From Streptomyces griseoaurantiacus (GTDB taxonomy: Bacteria; Actinomycetota; Actinomycetes; Streptomycetales; Streptomycetaceae): 64,000 nucleotides of DNA. A program made the position numbers and the translations under genes. The notes under the pieces were generated by a model. It worked only from the letters and a program-made list of their open reading frames with translations. It was not told the origin of the DNA and did not search any database. The stretch spans positions 94,731 through 158,730 of the forward strand of contig BNBP01000005.1 of the NCBI GenBank assembly GCA_014656015.1. The letters are read 5' to 3'. This document shows, piece after piece, positions 23,545 through 31,107 of the stretch (position 1 is the stretch's first letter; every line of letters starts with the position of its first letter).

Positions 23545-24897
23545 TCACCTCCCTCCGGACGCGGTGGCGGCGGCCGGGGCCGTCGAGTCCTCCGTCTCCC
23601 GGGGGAGTTCGGCGGTGACCGTGAAGCCGCCGCGCGGCGAGGGGCCGGCCCGCAGCGAGCCGCCCGCCCGCGCGAGGCGCTCGGTCAGCCCCTTCAGACC
23701 GGTGCCGCTCGTCGAGGACGTCTGCGTCCCCTCGCCGCCGTTCCCGTCGTCGGTGACCGTCAGCCGGATCCGCTCGGCCGAGGAGGACCCGTCGACGCCG
23801 ATCTCGCACCGCCGCGCCCCGCTGTGCCGCACGGCGTTGGTGACCGCCTCGCGCACCACCCAGCCCAGCAGTGCCTCACTCGCCGGTGCCAGCGGCGGCC
23901 CCGTGCGGCGTACGACGGGCTCGATGCCGGCCGCGGTCAGCGCGGAGGACGCCCGGTCAAGCTCGGTGGCGAGACTTCCCTCGCGATACCCGGTCACCGC
24001 CTCCCGGATCTCGGTCAGCGCCTGTCTGCCGACCGCCTCGATGTCGGTGACCTGGGCCAGCGCCGCGTCCATGTCCCGCGCCGCCAGCCGGCGCGCGGCC
24101 TCCGACTTGACGACGATCACCGACAGCGTGTGCCCGAGCAGATCGTGCAGGTCGCGGGAGAACCGCAGCCGCTCCTCCTCGACCGCGCGCCGGGCCAGCT
24201 CCTCGCGGGCCGCCCGCAACTGCCGCACCGCCTCGGACAGGGAGAGGATCGCGGCCGTCACCATCGTGGACAGGAACGTGCCGTAGACGACTCCGATGGC
24301 GTCCCAGCCGCCGCGCAGCCCGGCGACGACTCCCGCGAGGGCCGTCAGCCCGAGCCCGTAGCGCCCGAGCCACGGACCCCGCACCACCGCTCCCGTCGCC
24401 AGCCCGAGCAGTGGGAAGAACGACAGCCAGGTGCCGCCGTAGGCGAGGGCCAGGCCGCAGGTGACCAGGCCCATCACGACCAGCGCCAGCCGGGTGGAGA
24501 GCGCCTCGCGCGTCTTCGTGTGGAAGGCGCGGAAGACCACGTAGACGTAGCAGGAGTTGAAGGCCAGCAGGCCGAGGGCGCCGACCCAGGGGTTCGGCGT
24601 CTCCCCCTGGAACAGGTTGGAGAAGGCGCCCATCCCCATCAGCAGCCAGGGCAGCAGGGTGAATCCGGTGGGCGGCGGCCCGGGGTTGTCGGGCAGCCGT
24701 CCGCTCCTGCGGGTGGCCCGGTACTCGGCGCGCGTGTGCTTCCACTCCGACCGCCAGGCCGCGCGGGCCGACCGCCATGCCCGCCATTGGCAGGAGATGC
24801 TCCGCGTCCACCCCGGGGCACCGCCCCGGACCGGTGCGGACGCGGGCCGGGCCGCACCGGTCTCCGCTGTCGTCCTCGTGCCCTCGGAAGTGGTCAT
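23545..24897 (-). CDS. DesK-like sensor histidine kinase (HisKA_3)
   Basis: A 450-residue membrane kinase. A 90-residue basic, Trp/Arg-rich N-terminal tail precedes about five to six membrane helices (TLLPWLLMGMGAFSNLF through WDAIGVVYGTFLSTM). The HisKA_3 dimerisation segment RLRFSRDLHDLLGHTLSVIVVKSE contains the phosphorylated His, and REAVTNAVRHSGARRC plus TVTDDGNGG and GTGLKGLTERLARAGG form the N, G1 and G2 boxes of the ATPase. A membrane-state sensor is likely given the lack of an extracytoplasmic domain. The long basic tail before helix 1 is unusual. ATG 24897 is the last in-frame start before that tail. Confidence 0.9.
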   Translation of the reverse strand: MTTSEGTRTTAETGAARPASAPVRGGAPGWTRSISCQWRAWRSARAAWRSEWKHTRAEYRATRRSGRLPDNPGPPPTGFTLLPWLLMGMGAFSNLFQGETPNPWVGALGLLAFNSCYVYVVFRAFHTKTREALSTRLALVVMGLVTCGLALAYGGTWLSFFPLLGLATGAVVRGPWLGRYGLGLTALAGVVAGLRGGWDAIGVVYGTFLSTMVTAAILSLSEAVRQLRAAREELARRAVEEERLRFSRDLHDLLGHTLSVIVVKSEAARRLAARDMDAALAQVTDIEAVGRQALTEIREAVTGYREGSLATELDRASSALTAAGIEPVVRRTGPPLAPASEALLGWVVREAVTNAVRHSGARRCEIGVDGSSSAERIRLTVTDDGNGGEGTQTSSTSGTGLKGLTERLARAGGSLRAGPSPRGGFTVTAELPRETEDSTAPAAATASGGR

Positions 24898-24963
24898 GAT
24901 TCGACGGTAGGGGCGGCGGACCGTCGCCGACAGTGTCGGACGTACGCTCTTGAGCGGGACAAA

Positions 24964-25013
24964 TGTCACGGGTCCCCGTGAGAGATTCACGGGTGGCCCG
25001 TGAGTCCGTGACA
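24964..25013. promoter_or_regulatory. Tandem palindromes in the kinase/MaoC divergent promoter
   Basis: Two near-identical palindromes, TCACGGG-N2-CCCGTGA (24966-24981) and TCACGGG-N3-CCCGTGA (24987-25003), followed by CCGTGACA (25006-25013), which is the inverted copy of TGTCACGG (24964-24971). This gives five related half-sites. Positioned between the two divergent starts, they are likely binding sites for the response regulator. Confidence 0.6.
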
Positions 25014-25058
25014 TGCGTCCCGCCCCGCGCCGCGCACCCACGCCAGGAGCCGCCCCCC

Positions 25059-25916
25059 ATGCCCCTCGACGCCGCCCGGGCCCTCGCCGCCGCGCCCCGC
25101 ACCCGGGAGATCGCCTGGAGCGCCCGGGACGTGCAGCTCTACCACCTCGCCCTGGGTGCCGGCGTCCCCGCCACCGACCCCGGCGAGCTGCGCTACACCC
25201 TGGAGACCCGGTTGCGCGTCCTGCCCGCCTTCGCCACCGTCGCGGGCGGCGGCGAGCCCGGAGTGATCGCCGGCCTGTCCGTCCCCGGCGTCGACGTCGA
25301 CCTCGCCCACGTCCTGCACGCCGGCCAGGGCCTCACCGTCCACCGTCCGCTCCCCGCCGAGGGCCGCGCGTTCGCCACCTCGCGGATCACCGCGGCGTAC
25401 GACAAGGGGAGTGCCGCCCTGCTCGTGCTGCGCACCGACGTGGCCGACGCCGAGGGCCCGTTGTGGACCGAGGAGGCGTTGATCCACGTACGGGGCGAGG
25501 GCGGCTGGGGCGGCGAGCGCGGCCCCTCGCTCCGCCCCGCGCCACCGTCCGGCCCTCCGGACGTGGTCGTCGACCGGCCGGTGCGCGAGGACGCGGCGCT
25601 GCTGTACCGCCTCACCGGCGACCTCAACCCGCTCCACGCCGACCCCGGGTTCGCCGCGCGCGCCGGGTTCGACCGGCCCGTCCTGCACGGCCTGTGCACC
25701 TACGGCATGGCCCTCAAGGCGGTCGTCGACACCCTGCTCGACGGCGAGACGGGCCGGGTCCGCGCGTACACGACACGGTTCGCGGGGGTGGCGTACCCGG
25801 GCGAGACCCTGCGCGTGCGGATGTGGCGCGCGCCGGGCGCGGTACGGGTGACGGTGGGCGCGGTGGAACGGGCGGAGGCGCCCGTCCTCGCGGACACGAC
25901 GGTCACCTGCGGCTGA
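25059..25916 (+). CDS. MaoC-family (R)-specific enoyl-CoA hydratase-like protein
   Basis: A 285-residue double hot-dog protein. The C-terminal hot-dog carries the hydratase-2 motif YRLTGDLNPLHADPGFA followed by AGFDRPVLHGLCTYG (about residues 185-220), containing the catalytic Asp and His. The N-terminal half (residues 1-150) is the degenerate hot-dog that binds the acyl chain in eukaryotic-type hydratase 2 proteins. It hydrates trans-2-enoyl-CoA to (R)-3-hydroxyacyl-CoA. CCAGGAGCC precedes ATG 25059. It is divergent from the DesK-like kinase, a context consistent with control of lipid metabolism by membrane state. Confidence 0.85.
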   Translation: MPLDAARALAAAPRTREIAWSARDVQLYHLALGAGVPATDPGELRYTLETRLRVLPAFATVAGGGEPGVIAGLSVPGVDVDLAHVLHAGQGLTVHRPLPAEGRAFATSRITAAYDKGSAALLVLRTDVADAEGPLWTEEALIHVRGEGGWGGERGPSLRPAPPSGPPDVVVDRPVREDAALLYRLTGDLNPLHADPGFAARAGFDRPVLHGLCTYGMALKAVVDTLLDGETGRVRAYTTRFAGVAYPGETLRVRMWRAPGAVRVTVGAVERAEAPVLADTTVTCG

Positions 25917-26010
25917 TCCCGGCGGCCCTTCACCCGTCACCCACTTCGATCCTCGTCACCCGTCACCCGTCACCCACTCCGATCCCCGGCCCGCTCCACT
26001 CCCCGTCCTG

Positions 26011-26050
26011 AAACGCCTCGGCCCCGCCCGAAACGCCTCGGCCCCGCCCG
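26011..26050 (+). repeat. Perfect 20-bp direct duplication of a terminator arm
   Basis: AAACGCCTCGGCCCCGCCCG occurs at 26011-26030 and again at 26031-26050. Both copies are complementary to 26068-26084, so either can form the terminator stem. The flanking 25925-25985 also has repeated CACCCGTCACCC blocks. Confidence 0.85.
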
Positions 26051-26084
26051 TGGCGCTTGCGCGCGTACGGGCGGGGCCGAGGCG
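26034..26084. terminator. Strong hairpin terminator between convergent genes
   Basis: A perfect 17-bp stem (26034-26050 with 26068-26084) with a 17-base loop. It lies between the MaoC gene and the small minus-strand gene that stops at 26135. Confidence 0.85.
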
Positions 26085-26134
26085 GTCACCCGCCGGTCAC
26101 CGGTGTCCGGCGGCCGGCGTGGGGCCGGGCGGTG

Positions 26135-26299
26135 TCAGGCGGCCGTCCGGCCGGAGGACTCCGCGCCCTCCCGGCGGTGCCGGCCGCGCGGCTGCGTCTC
26201 CGCCTCCTGCGCGGAGACCGGACCCCGGTGCCGGCCGTGTCCCGTCGCCTCGTCGCTCTCGGCGCCGGGCGGCTGCGTGCTGGTGCTGATGTCGTTCAT
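26135..26299 (-). CDS. 54-residue conserved-looking small hydrophilic protein
   Basis: A frame of 55 codons starting ATG at 26299 and stopping at 26135, too short for usual cut-offs. The protein starts MNDISTSTQPPGAESDEATG and is highly hydrophilic. Its middle has two related units, GHGRHRGPVSAQEAE and PRGRHRREGAES, each with GRHR followed by an acidic stretch. Third codon positions are strongly G/C, as in a real Streptomyces gene. A strong terminator lies just beyond the stop and the start is 48 bases after the stop of the 463-residue gene in the same direction, so it may be the second gene of that unit. Shine-Dalgarno is weak (GGGTGAAG). No family recognised. Confidence 0.6.
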   Translation of the reverse strand: MNDISTSTQPPGAESDEATGHGRHRGPVSAQEAETQPRGRHRREGAESSGRTAA

Positions 26300-26346
26300 G
26301 GGAAGTCTTCACCCCGTAGAAAAGATCCTTTTACAGCCGGGTGATC

Positions 26347-27738
26347 CTATCGGGCGTCGGTGACGGCCGCAGCGAGGACCACATGGCGGGCAGCCCTCAG
26401 CAAGCCTGTCGAGGAAGGCTCCGACTCCCCTTCCCGCGGCGGTTGTCGAGGTGCCTCGGGGGGCCGCTTCACACCCAGCGGGGCCTGCTGCAACGGCACC
26501 GGGCGGGGGGCCGGGGCGGCCGTCTCCGGGGGTGCTCCGGCCCCCTCGCGCGCCTCGGATCCCGGGTCGTGCGCGGGCCCTTCGCCGCCCTCGGCCGAGG
26601 ACGAAGAGTTACGGCGCTGTGACGCTTCCGCGACGGGCGGCGCGGGCCGCGCCACCGGTGCCGTCAGACGGGCCACCGAGCAGGGTGCCGCGGGCGTCGC
26701 GCACGGCAGGTGCAGCTCTCCCTCGCGGGTCCAGCGGCCGGTGCCCGGCAGCCAGCCCTCGGGCCCCGGAACGTGCTCGAGCCGTCGCTCGGCGGGGCGC
26801 CACAGGCCGAGCCAGGAGCCGCCGGCGCCGTCGACCCGCAGGGCCACCGCGCACGCCTCGGGCGTCAGGATCTGCCCCGGCTGGATCGCGAACGGCGTCA
26901 CCGTGCACCCCTCCACCCGCAGGCACTGCGGGAACCTGACCGGCAGCGTGCTGCCCAGCACCCCCCAGCCGAGCCGCTCCCGGCCGGGGGAGGGCGCGTC
27001 GGAGCGGATCAGCAGCAGGCCGCTGTCGGCGTCGGCGAGCAGCAGCCGGTCGTCGCTGTCCTCCGCGATCTGCAGCAGCGGCGACATCTCGCCGCCCCGC
27101 TCCAGGTCCACGACCACGGTCTTCGTGCGGCCGTCCCGGGTGCGGTCCAGGGCCAGCATGCGGCCGGTCGTGTCCAGCCACACCCCGCCCGAGCAGTGAC
27201 CCGGCACCTCGGCGAGGTGCTCGGGGCCGAAGTCGCCGCCCGCGATCAGCCAGACCGCGGTGGAGTCAGGACCTGCGGCGAGGGCGTAGGCCCGGGTGCC
27301 GGCCGGGGAGGGCGGCAGCAGCCGCAGGACGGTGCCCGGGTCCGCGCACTCGACCGAGCCGAGGGCGAGTTCACCGGTGCCGGGGCCGGTCGGGTACAGC
27401 AGGGAGAACAGGTGCCGGGCGCCGGGGGCCGCGGGCTCGACCCGGTGCACCAGCACCCGGCCGTCGGTCAGCGGCAGCACCTCCGTGCCGGGCTCCTCCG
27501 GGCGGTCGGTGGGGAGCGGGACGGCGTACGGCTCCGGGCCGTCCAGCGTCCAGCGCTCGGCGTGCCGGGCACCGCCGCGCAGGGTCAGCCGGGCGGCGTA
27601 GGAACCGTCGGCGGCGAGCACGCAGGGGCTGGGCGTCGCGGCCGGGGGTGGTGGGGGAGAGGGCGCCTCCGGGGTGGGCGAAGAAGATCCCCCGGACCGG
27701 CGTGGGCGGACTCCGGGGGAGGCACTGGCCGTCATCAT
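26347..27738 (-). CDS. Hypothetical protein with beta-propeller-like repeats
   Basis: A 463-residue protein with no membrane segment. After a Pro/Ser-rich N terminus (to about residue 40) come repeated strand pairs around RVLVHRVEP, TRAYALAAGPDSTAVWLIAGG, GVWLDTTGRMLALDRTRDG, DDRLLLADADSGLLLIRSD and GSWLGLWRPAERRLEHVPG, with the rhythm of a WD40/TolB-type propeller. The last 90 residues are Pro/Glu/Ala rich and disordered. ATG ATG at 27738 is preceded by GGAGG at a seven-base spacing. I do not recognise a functional family. A promoter region with a TTCTC-CA-GAGAA palindrome (27830-27841) lies upstream. Confidence 0.75.
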   Translation of the reverse strand: MMTASASPGVRPRRSGGSSSPTPEAPSPPPPPAATPSPCVLAADGSYAARLTLRGGARHAERWTLDGPEPYAVPLPTDRPEEPGTEVLPLTDGRVLVHRVEPAAPGARHLFSLLYPTGPGTGELALGSVECADPGTVLRLLPPSPAGTRAYALAAGPDSTAVWLIAGGDFGPEHLAEVPGHCSGGVWLDTTGRMLALDRTRDGRTKTVVVDLERGGEMSPLLQIAEDSDDRLLLADADSGLLLIRSDAPSPGRERLGWGVLGSTLPVRFPQCLRVEGCTVTPFAIQPGQILTPEACAVALRVDGAGGSWLGLWRPAERRLEHVPGPEGWLPGTGRWTREGELHLPCATPAAPCSVARLTAPVARPAPPVAEASQRRNSSSSAEGGEGPAHDPGSEAREGAGAPPETAAPAPRPVPLQQAPLGVKRPPEAPRQPPREGESEPSSTGLLRAARHVVLAAAVTDAR

Positions 27739-27858
27739 TCGGTCACCTCCGGCGACGACGCTAGTTTTCCCGCCTCCTCGACGGCCCGGCGAATCCCCGC
27801 TTTCACACATACGGGTACTGAAGAACGGTTTCTCCAGAGAACGTCATGGTCTTGTGCT

Positions 27859-27893
27859 GTCCGTCGTCCGTCGTCCGTCGTGCGTCGTGCGTG
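27859..27893 (+). repeat. 7-bp tandem repeat, five units
   Basis: GTCCGTC three times, then GTGCGTC and GTGCGTG, in the gap between the DUF3533-like gene and the propeller-like gene. Confidence 0.7.
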
Positions 27894-27936
27894 GGGCGTG
27901 GAGCGGGGCGGACGTGGGGCGGGCCGTGGGGGACGG

Positions 27937-29013
27937 CTATCGAGGTGGGGGAGGGGGTGTCGTCCGCCTCCCGCGCACCCAGGAGGCCAGGCAGCTCACC
28001 AGCACGCCGCCCGCGGCCCACGCGCACATCACCCACCAGGCGGTGGCGGTGTGATGGCCGTCGAAGTACGCGTAGTTGCGCACCAGGGTCACGCCCGCCC
28101 CGTTGGGCAGCGCCTGGCCGACGGCCGCCCAGAACGGCGGCAGCAGGGACGCCGGGTACACACCGCCCGCGCTCGGGTTCCCGATGATGACGAAGACCAG
28201 CACGGAGGCGGCGACCCCGGCCGGACCGAACAGCACCTGGAAGGCCATCCCCACGGCGGCCGCGGTGAAGGTGGCGAGAGTGGTGATCCCCCACAGGGCC
28301 GCGAAGTGCCCGGGCAGGGCGTCGAACACCGTGTCGACGACGAGTGTGCCGCCCAGCCCGGCGACCACGGAGAGCCCGGCGAGCGCGACGAGGCGGACGA
28401 GGGTCCGGCGCAGGTTGGCCGGCCGCGCCCCGTACGAGGCGGCGAGCGCGGCGGAGGCGAGATAACCGCCGATGATCACGCCGAGGACCAGGTAGAAGGT
28501 GCTCAGGCCCCGGCCGTCCGCCGGGTTCGGCGGCCGCAGGTCCCGCAACTCGACGGCCTCCCGCCCGTCCACCTTCTCGAAGATCGCCTGAAGTGCCTGC
28601 ACGGCCGAGGGGCCCCCGGCCGAGGCGACCAGCAGTTCGGTCCGGCCCGAAGGAGCGCCCAGCAGCAGTGCGCCGTCCGCACGGCGGTCCAGGACCATGG
28701 CCCTCGCCTCGGCCTCGCTCGCGGCCGGGCGGGCCGACAGGGGTCTGTCCGGCAGGCCGTTGAGCTCGGCGAGCACCTTCGCCCTGGCCGGCTCGGGCGC
28801 CACCACGGCGAGGGGGATGTCCCTGGGGGTCGGCGAGTGGAAGGCCCCGACGAAGGACACCACGAACGCCAGCGCGAGGACCAGCACCCCCAGGAGCAGG
28901 GTCATGGCCCGGGGAGTGACCGCGTCCCGCAGCTCCCTCAGGAAGGACGGCCCGCCCGGCGCGAACCCCTGCGGCGCCTCAGGACTCGGCCGACCGCTGG
29001 TCCCGTTCTCCAT
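27937..29013 (-). CDS. DUF3533/YhgE-like ABC-2-type membrane protein
   Basis: A 358-residue protein: one N-terminal helix (AMTLLLGVLVLALAFVVSFVG), an extracytoplasmic region of about 130 residues (from HSPTPRDIPLAVVAPEP to REAVELRDL), then five helices, ending WVMCAWAAGGVLVSCLASWVRG. The layout is that of ABC-2-type permease relatives (DUF3533/YhgE-Pip group). There is no ATPase next to it, so it may act alone or with a distant partner; relatives are linked to export or envelope stress. GAGG before ATG 29013 gives a good ribosome-binding site. The tail ends in a run of prolines. Confidence 0.75.
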   Translation of the reverse strand: MENGTSGRPSPEAPQGFAPGGPSFLRELRDAVTPRAMTLLLGVLVLALAFVVSFVGAFHSPTPRDIPLAVVAPEPARAKVLAELNGLPDRPLSARPAASEAEARAMVLDRRADGALLLGAPSGRTELLVASAGGPSAVQALQAIFEKVDGREAVELRDLRPPNPADGRGLSTFYLVLGVIIGGYLASAALAASYGARPANLRRTLVRLVALAGLSVVAGLGGTLVVDTVFDALPGHFAALWGITTLATFTAAAVGMAFQVLFGPAGVAASVLVFVIIGNPSAGGVYPASLLPPFWAAVGQALPNGAGVTLVRNYAYFDGHHTATAWWVMCAWAAGGVLVSCLASWVRGRRTTPPPPPR

Positions 29014-29402
29014 GGCAACCTCGCCTCGTGCTTCCCGGCGGCGTACCGCGCCGGCCGGGGCCACGCCACGTCCCGGGCCATGCGCCGTCCCGGTCCGCGT
29101 ACCGCGCCCGGCCCGCGCCGGCGAGGTCCAGCATGGCCGACGCACGACAGGTCCGCAGCGTGGGCACCCCCGTCCGGGAAGGCCCTCGGGTGCGACGGCC
29201 GGGCCTCCCGCGGCCGCCGCCCCTCTCTCAGCGGCGCGGGGAACGGCGCGCGCCCGGCCACCCACACCACCGCACCCGCCGACGCACGAGCACCCCCACC
29301 CCCGCACCCCGCAACTCCCCGCACCGCACCCTGGGGCCCTCCCCGCCCCGGGCGAGCCCACTCCCCACAGCCTCGGCCCCGGCGCCCAGGTAGCCTGTGC
29401 CC
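29014..29402. other. Intergenic region between divergent genes
   Basis: A 390-base gap between the starts of the ABC-2-type membrane protein (minus) and the Nif3 gene (plus). It is C-rich and carries no convincing gene on either strand. Both promoters must lie here, but I could not place -10 or -35 elements with confidence. Confidence 0.4.
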
Positions 29403-30266
29403 GTGCCCCGTCTCTCACAAGTCATCGCCGCGCTGGACGCGCTCTGGCCCGCCGCCCGCGCGGAGTCCTGGGACGCGGTCGGCACGGTCGTGGGCGACCC
29501 GGACCGCGAGGTCACCCGCGTCCTGTTCGCCGTGGACCCGGTCCAGGAGATCGCCGACGAGGCCGTCCGCCTCGGCGCCGACCTTCTCGTCACCCACCAC
29601 CCCCTCTACCTGCGCGGCACGACGACCGTCGCGGCGTCCACCTTCAAGGGCCGCGTCGTGCACACCCTGATCAAGAACGACGTCGCCCTGCACGTCGCCC
29701 ACACCAACGCCGACACCGCCGACCCCGGTGTGAGCGACGCCCTCGCCGGCGCGCTCGATCTGCGCGTCGTGCGCCCCCTCGTGCCGGACCCGTCCGACCC
29801 CGCCGGCCGTCGCGGCCTGGGCCGCGTGTGCGCGCTCGACCACCCGCTCACCCTCCGCGAGTTCGCCGCCCACGCCGCCGCCCGGCTGCCCGCGACCGCG
29901 CAGGGCATCCGCGTCGCCGGCGACCCGGAGGCGAGCATCCGCACGGTCGCCGTCAGCGGCGGCTCCGGCGACAGCCTGTTCGACGACGTCCGGGCGGCCG
30001 GCGTCGACGCGTTCCTCACCGCGGACCTGCGCCACCACCCGGTGAGCGAGGCCCGCGCCCACAGTCCCCTCGCGCTGCTCGACGCGGCGCACTGGGCCAC
30101 CGAGTGGCCCTGGTGCGAGCTGGCCGCCGGTCAGCTCGACGAGGTCTCCGACCGCAACGGCTGGGACCTCCGCGTCCATGTCTCCCAGACGGTCACCGAC
30201 CCCTGGACCGCCCACGCGGCATCCACCTCGCACACCCCTACCACCACCGCAGGAGCCCCCAACTGA
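29403..30266 (+). CDS. Nif3-like dinuclear metal-centre protein (NIF3/DUF34)
   Basis: A 287-residue protein of the NIF3/DUF34 family, which forms a hexamer with a dinuclear metal site. Metal ligands are recognisable: LLVTHHPLYLRG, HVAHTNADTADPGV and the C-terminal HWATEWPWCE. Proposed roles include GTP cyclohydrolase-like activity and metal chaperoning; none is firm. GTG 29403 is chosen because PRLSQVIAALDALWP opens the family domain. It overlaps the zinc-ribbon gene by four bases. In Mycobacterium the same gene (Rv2230c) precedes a zinc-ribbon gene and the RNase HI/acid phosphatase gene, as here. Confidence 0.92.
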   Translation: MPRLSQVIAALDALWPAARAESWDAVGTVVGDPDREVTRVLFAVDPVQEIADEAVRLGADLLVTHHPLYLRGTTTVAASTFKGRVVHTLIKNDVALHVAHTNADTADPGVSDALAGALDLRVVRPLVPDPSDPAGRRGLGRVCALDHPLTLREFAAHAAARLPATAQGIRVAGDPEASIRTVAVSGGSGDSLFDDVRAAGVDAFLTADLRHHPVSEARAHSPLALLDAAHWATEWPWCELAAGQLDEVSDRNGWDLRVHVSQTVTDPWTAHAASTSHTPTTTAGAPN

Positions 30267-31006
30267 ACGCCGCGCCCGCCGACCAGATCCGCCTCCTCGA
30301 CGTCCAGGGCCTGGACGTCCGTCTCCAGCAACTGGCGCACAAGCGGAAGTCGCTGCCCGAGCACGCCGAGATCGAGGCGCTGACGAAGGACCTCGCCCAG
30401 CTCCGCGACCTGCTCGTCGCCGCGCAGACCGAGGAGAGCGACTGCGCCCGCGAGCAGACCAAGGCCGAGCAGGACGTGGACCAGGTGCGCACCCGCGCCG
30501 CCCGCGACCAGCAGCGCCTGGACTCCGGCGCCGTCACCTCGCCCAAGGACCTGGAGAACCTCCAGCGCGAGATCACCTCCCTCGCCAAGCGCCAGGGCGA
30601 CCTGGAGGACGTCGTCCTGGAGGTCATGGAGCGCCGGGAGTCCGCACAGGAGCGGGTCGGCGAGCTGACCGGGCGGGTCTCCTCCGTCCAGTCGAAGATC
30701 GACGACGCGACCGCGCGCCGTGACGCCGCGTTCGGGGAGATCGACGCCGAGGTGGACTCGGTGACCAAGGAGCGCGGGGTCGTCGCCGGCGCCGTTCCGG
30801 CCGATCTGCTCAAGCTGTACGAGAAGCTGCGTGAGCAGCAGGGCGGCATCGGCGCGGCCAAGCTGTACCAGCGCTCCTGCCAGGGCTGCCGTCAGGAGCT
30901 GGCGATCACCGAGCTGAACGAGATCCGCTCGGCGGCGCCCGACACGGTCGTCCGCTGCGAGAACTGCCGCCGCATCCTGGTGCGCACGGCGGAGTCGGGT
31001 CTGTAG
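30263..31006 (+). CDS. Coiled-coil C4-type zinc-ribbon protein
   Basis: A 247-residue protein. Residues 10-190 form a long alpha-helical coiled coil, and the C terminus holds a C4 zinc ribbon (CQGCRQEL...RCENCRRILVR). It belongs to the CT398/Rv2229c-like family, proposed to bind nucleic acid. The start appears to be CTG at 30263: AGGAG lies seven bases before it, the codon overlaps the nif3 stop (CTGA), and LDVQGLDVRLQQLAHKRKSLP follows. No ATG, GTG or TTG is in frame nearby. It is the middle gene of the Nif3/zinc-ribbon/phosphatase operon. Confidence 0.9.
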   Translation: MNAAPADQIRLLDVQGLDVRLQQLAHKRKSLPEHAEIEALTKDLAQLRDLLVAAQTEESDCAREQTKAEQDVDQVRTRAARDQQRLDSGAVTSPKDLENLQREITSLAKRQGDLEDVVLEVMERRESAQERVGELTGRVSSVQSKIDDATARRDAAFGEIDAEVDSVTKERGVVAGAVPADLLKLYEKLREQQGGIGAAKLYQRSCQGCRQELAITELNEIRSAAPDTVVRCENCRRILVRTAESGL

Positions 31007-31027
31007 GCCGGTCCGTAGTCCAGTCTG

Positions 31028-31071
31028 CAGTCGGCCTGCAGTCGGCCTGTAATCGGCCGGTGGTCGGCCCG
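31028..31071 (+). repeat. 11-bp tandem repeat, four units
   Basis: CAGTCGGCCTG twice exactly, then TAATCGGCCGG and TGGTCGGCCCG, located in the 101-base gap between the zinc-ribbon gene and the phosphatase, where an RNase HI coding region would be expected. Confidence 0.7.
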
Positions 31072-31107
31072 TAGGAGCGTCGGACGGCCGGGGGGAGAGC
31101 GACGGCG

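Noticed and set aside
26097..26312. Alternative 71-residue frame starting at 26312 on the minus strand
   Set aside because: It overlaps the 54-residue frame in another phase, is Arg/Pro rich and runs through the terminator hairpin.
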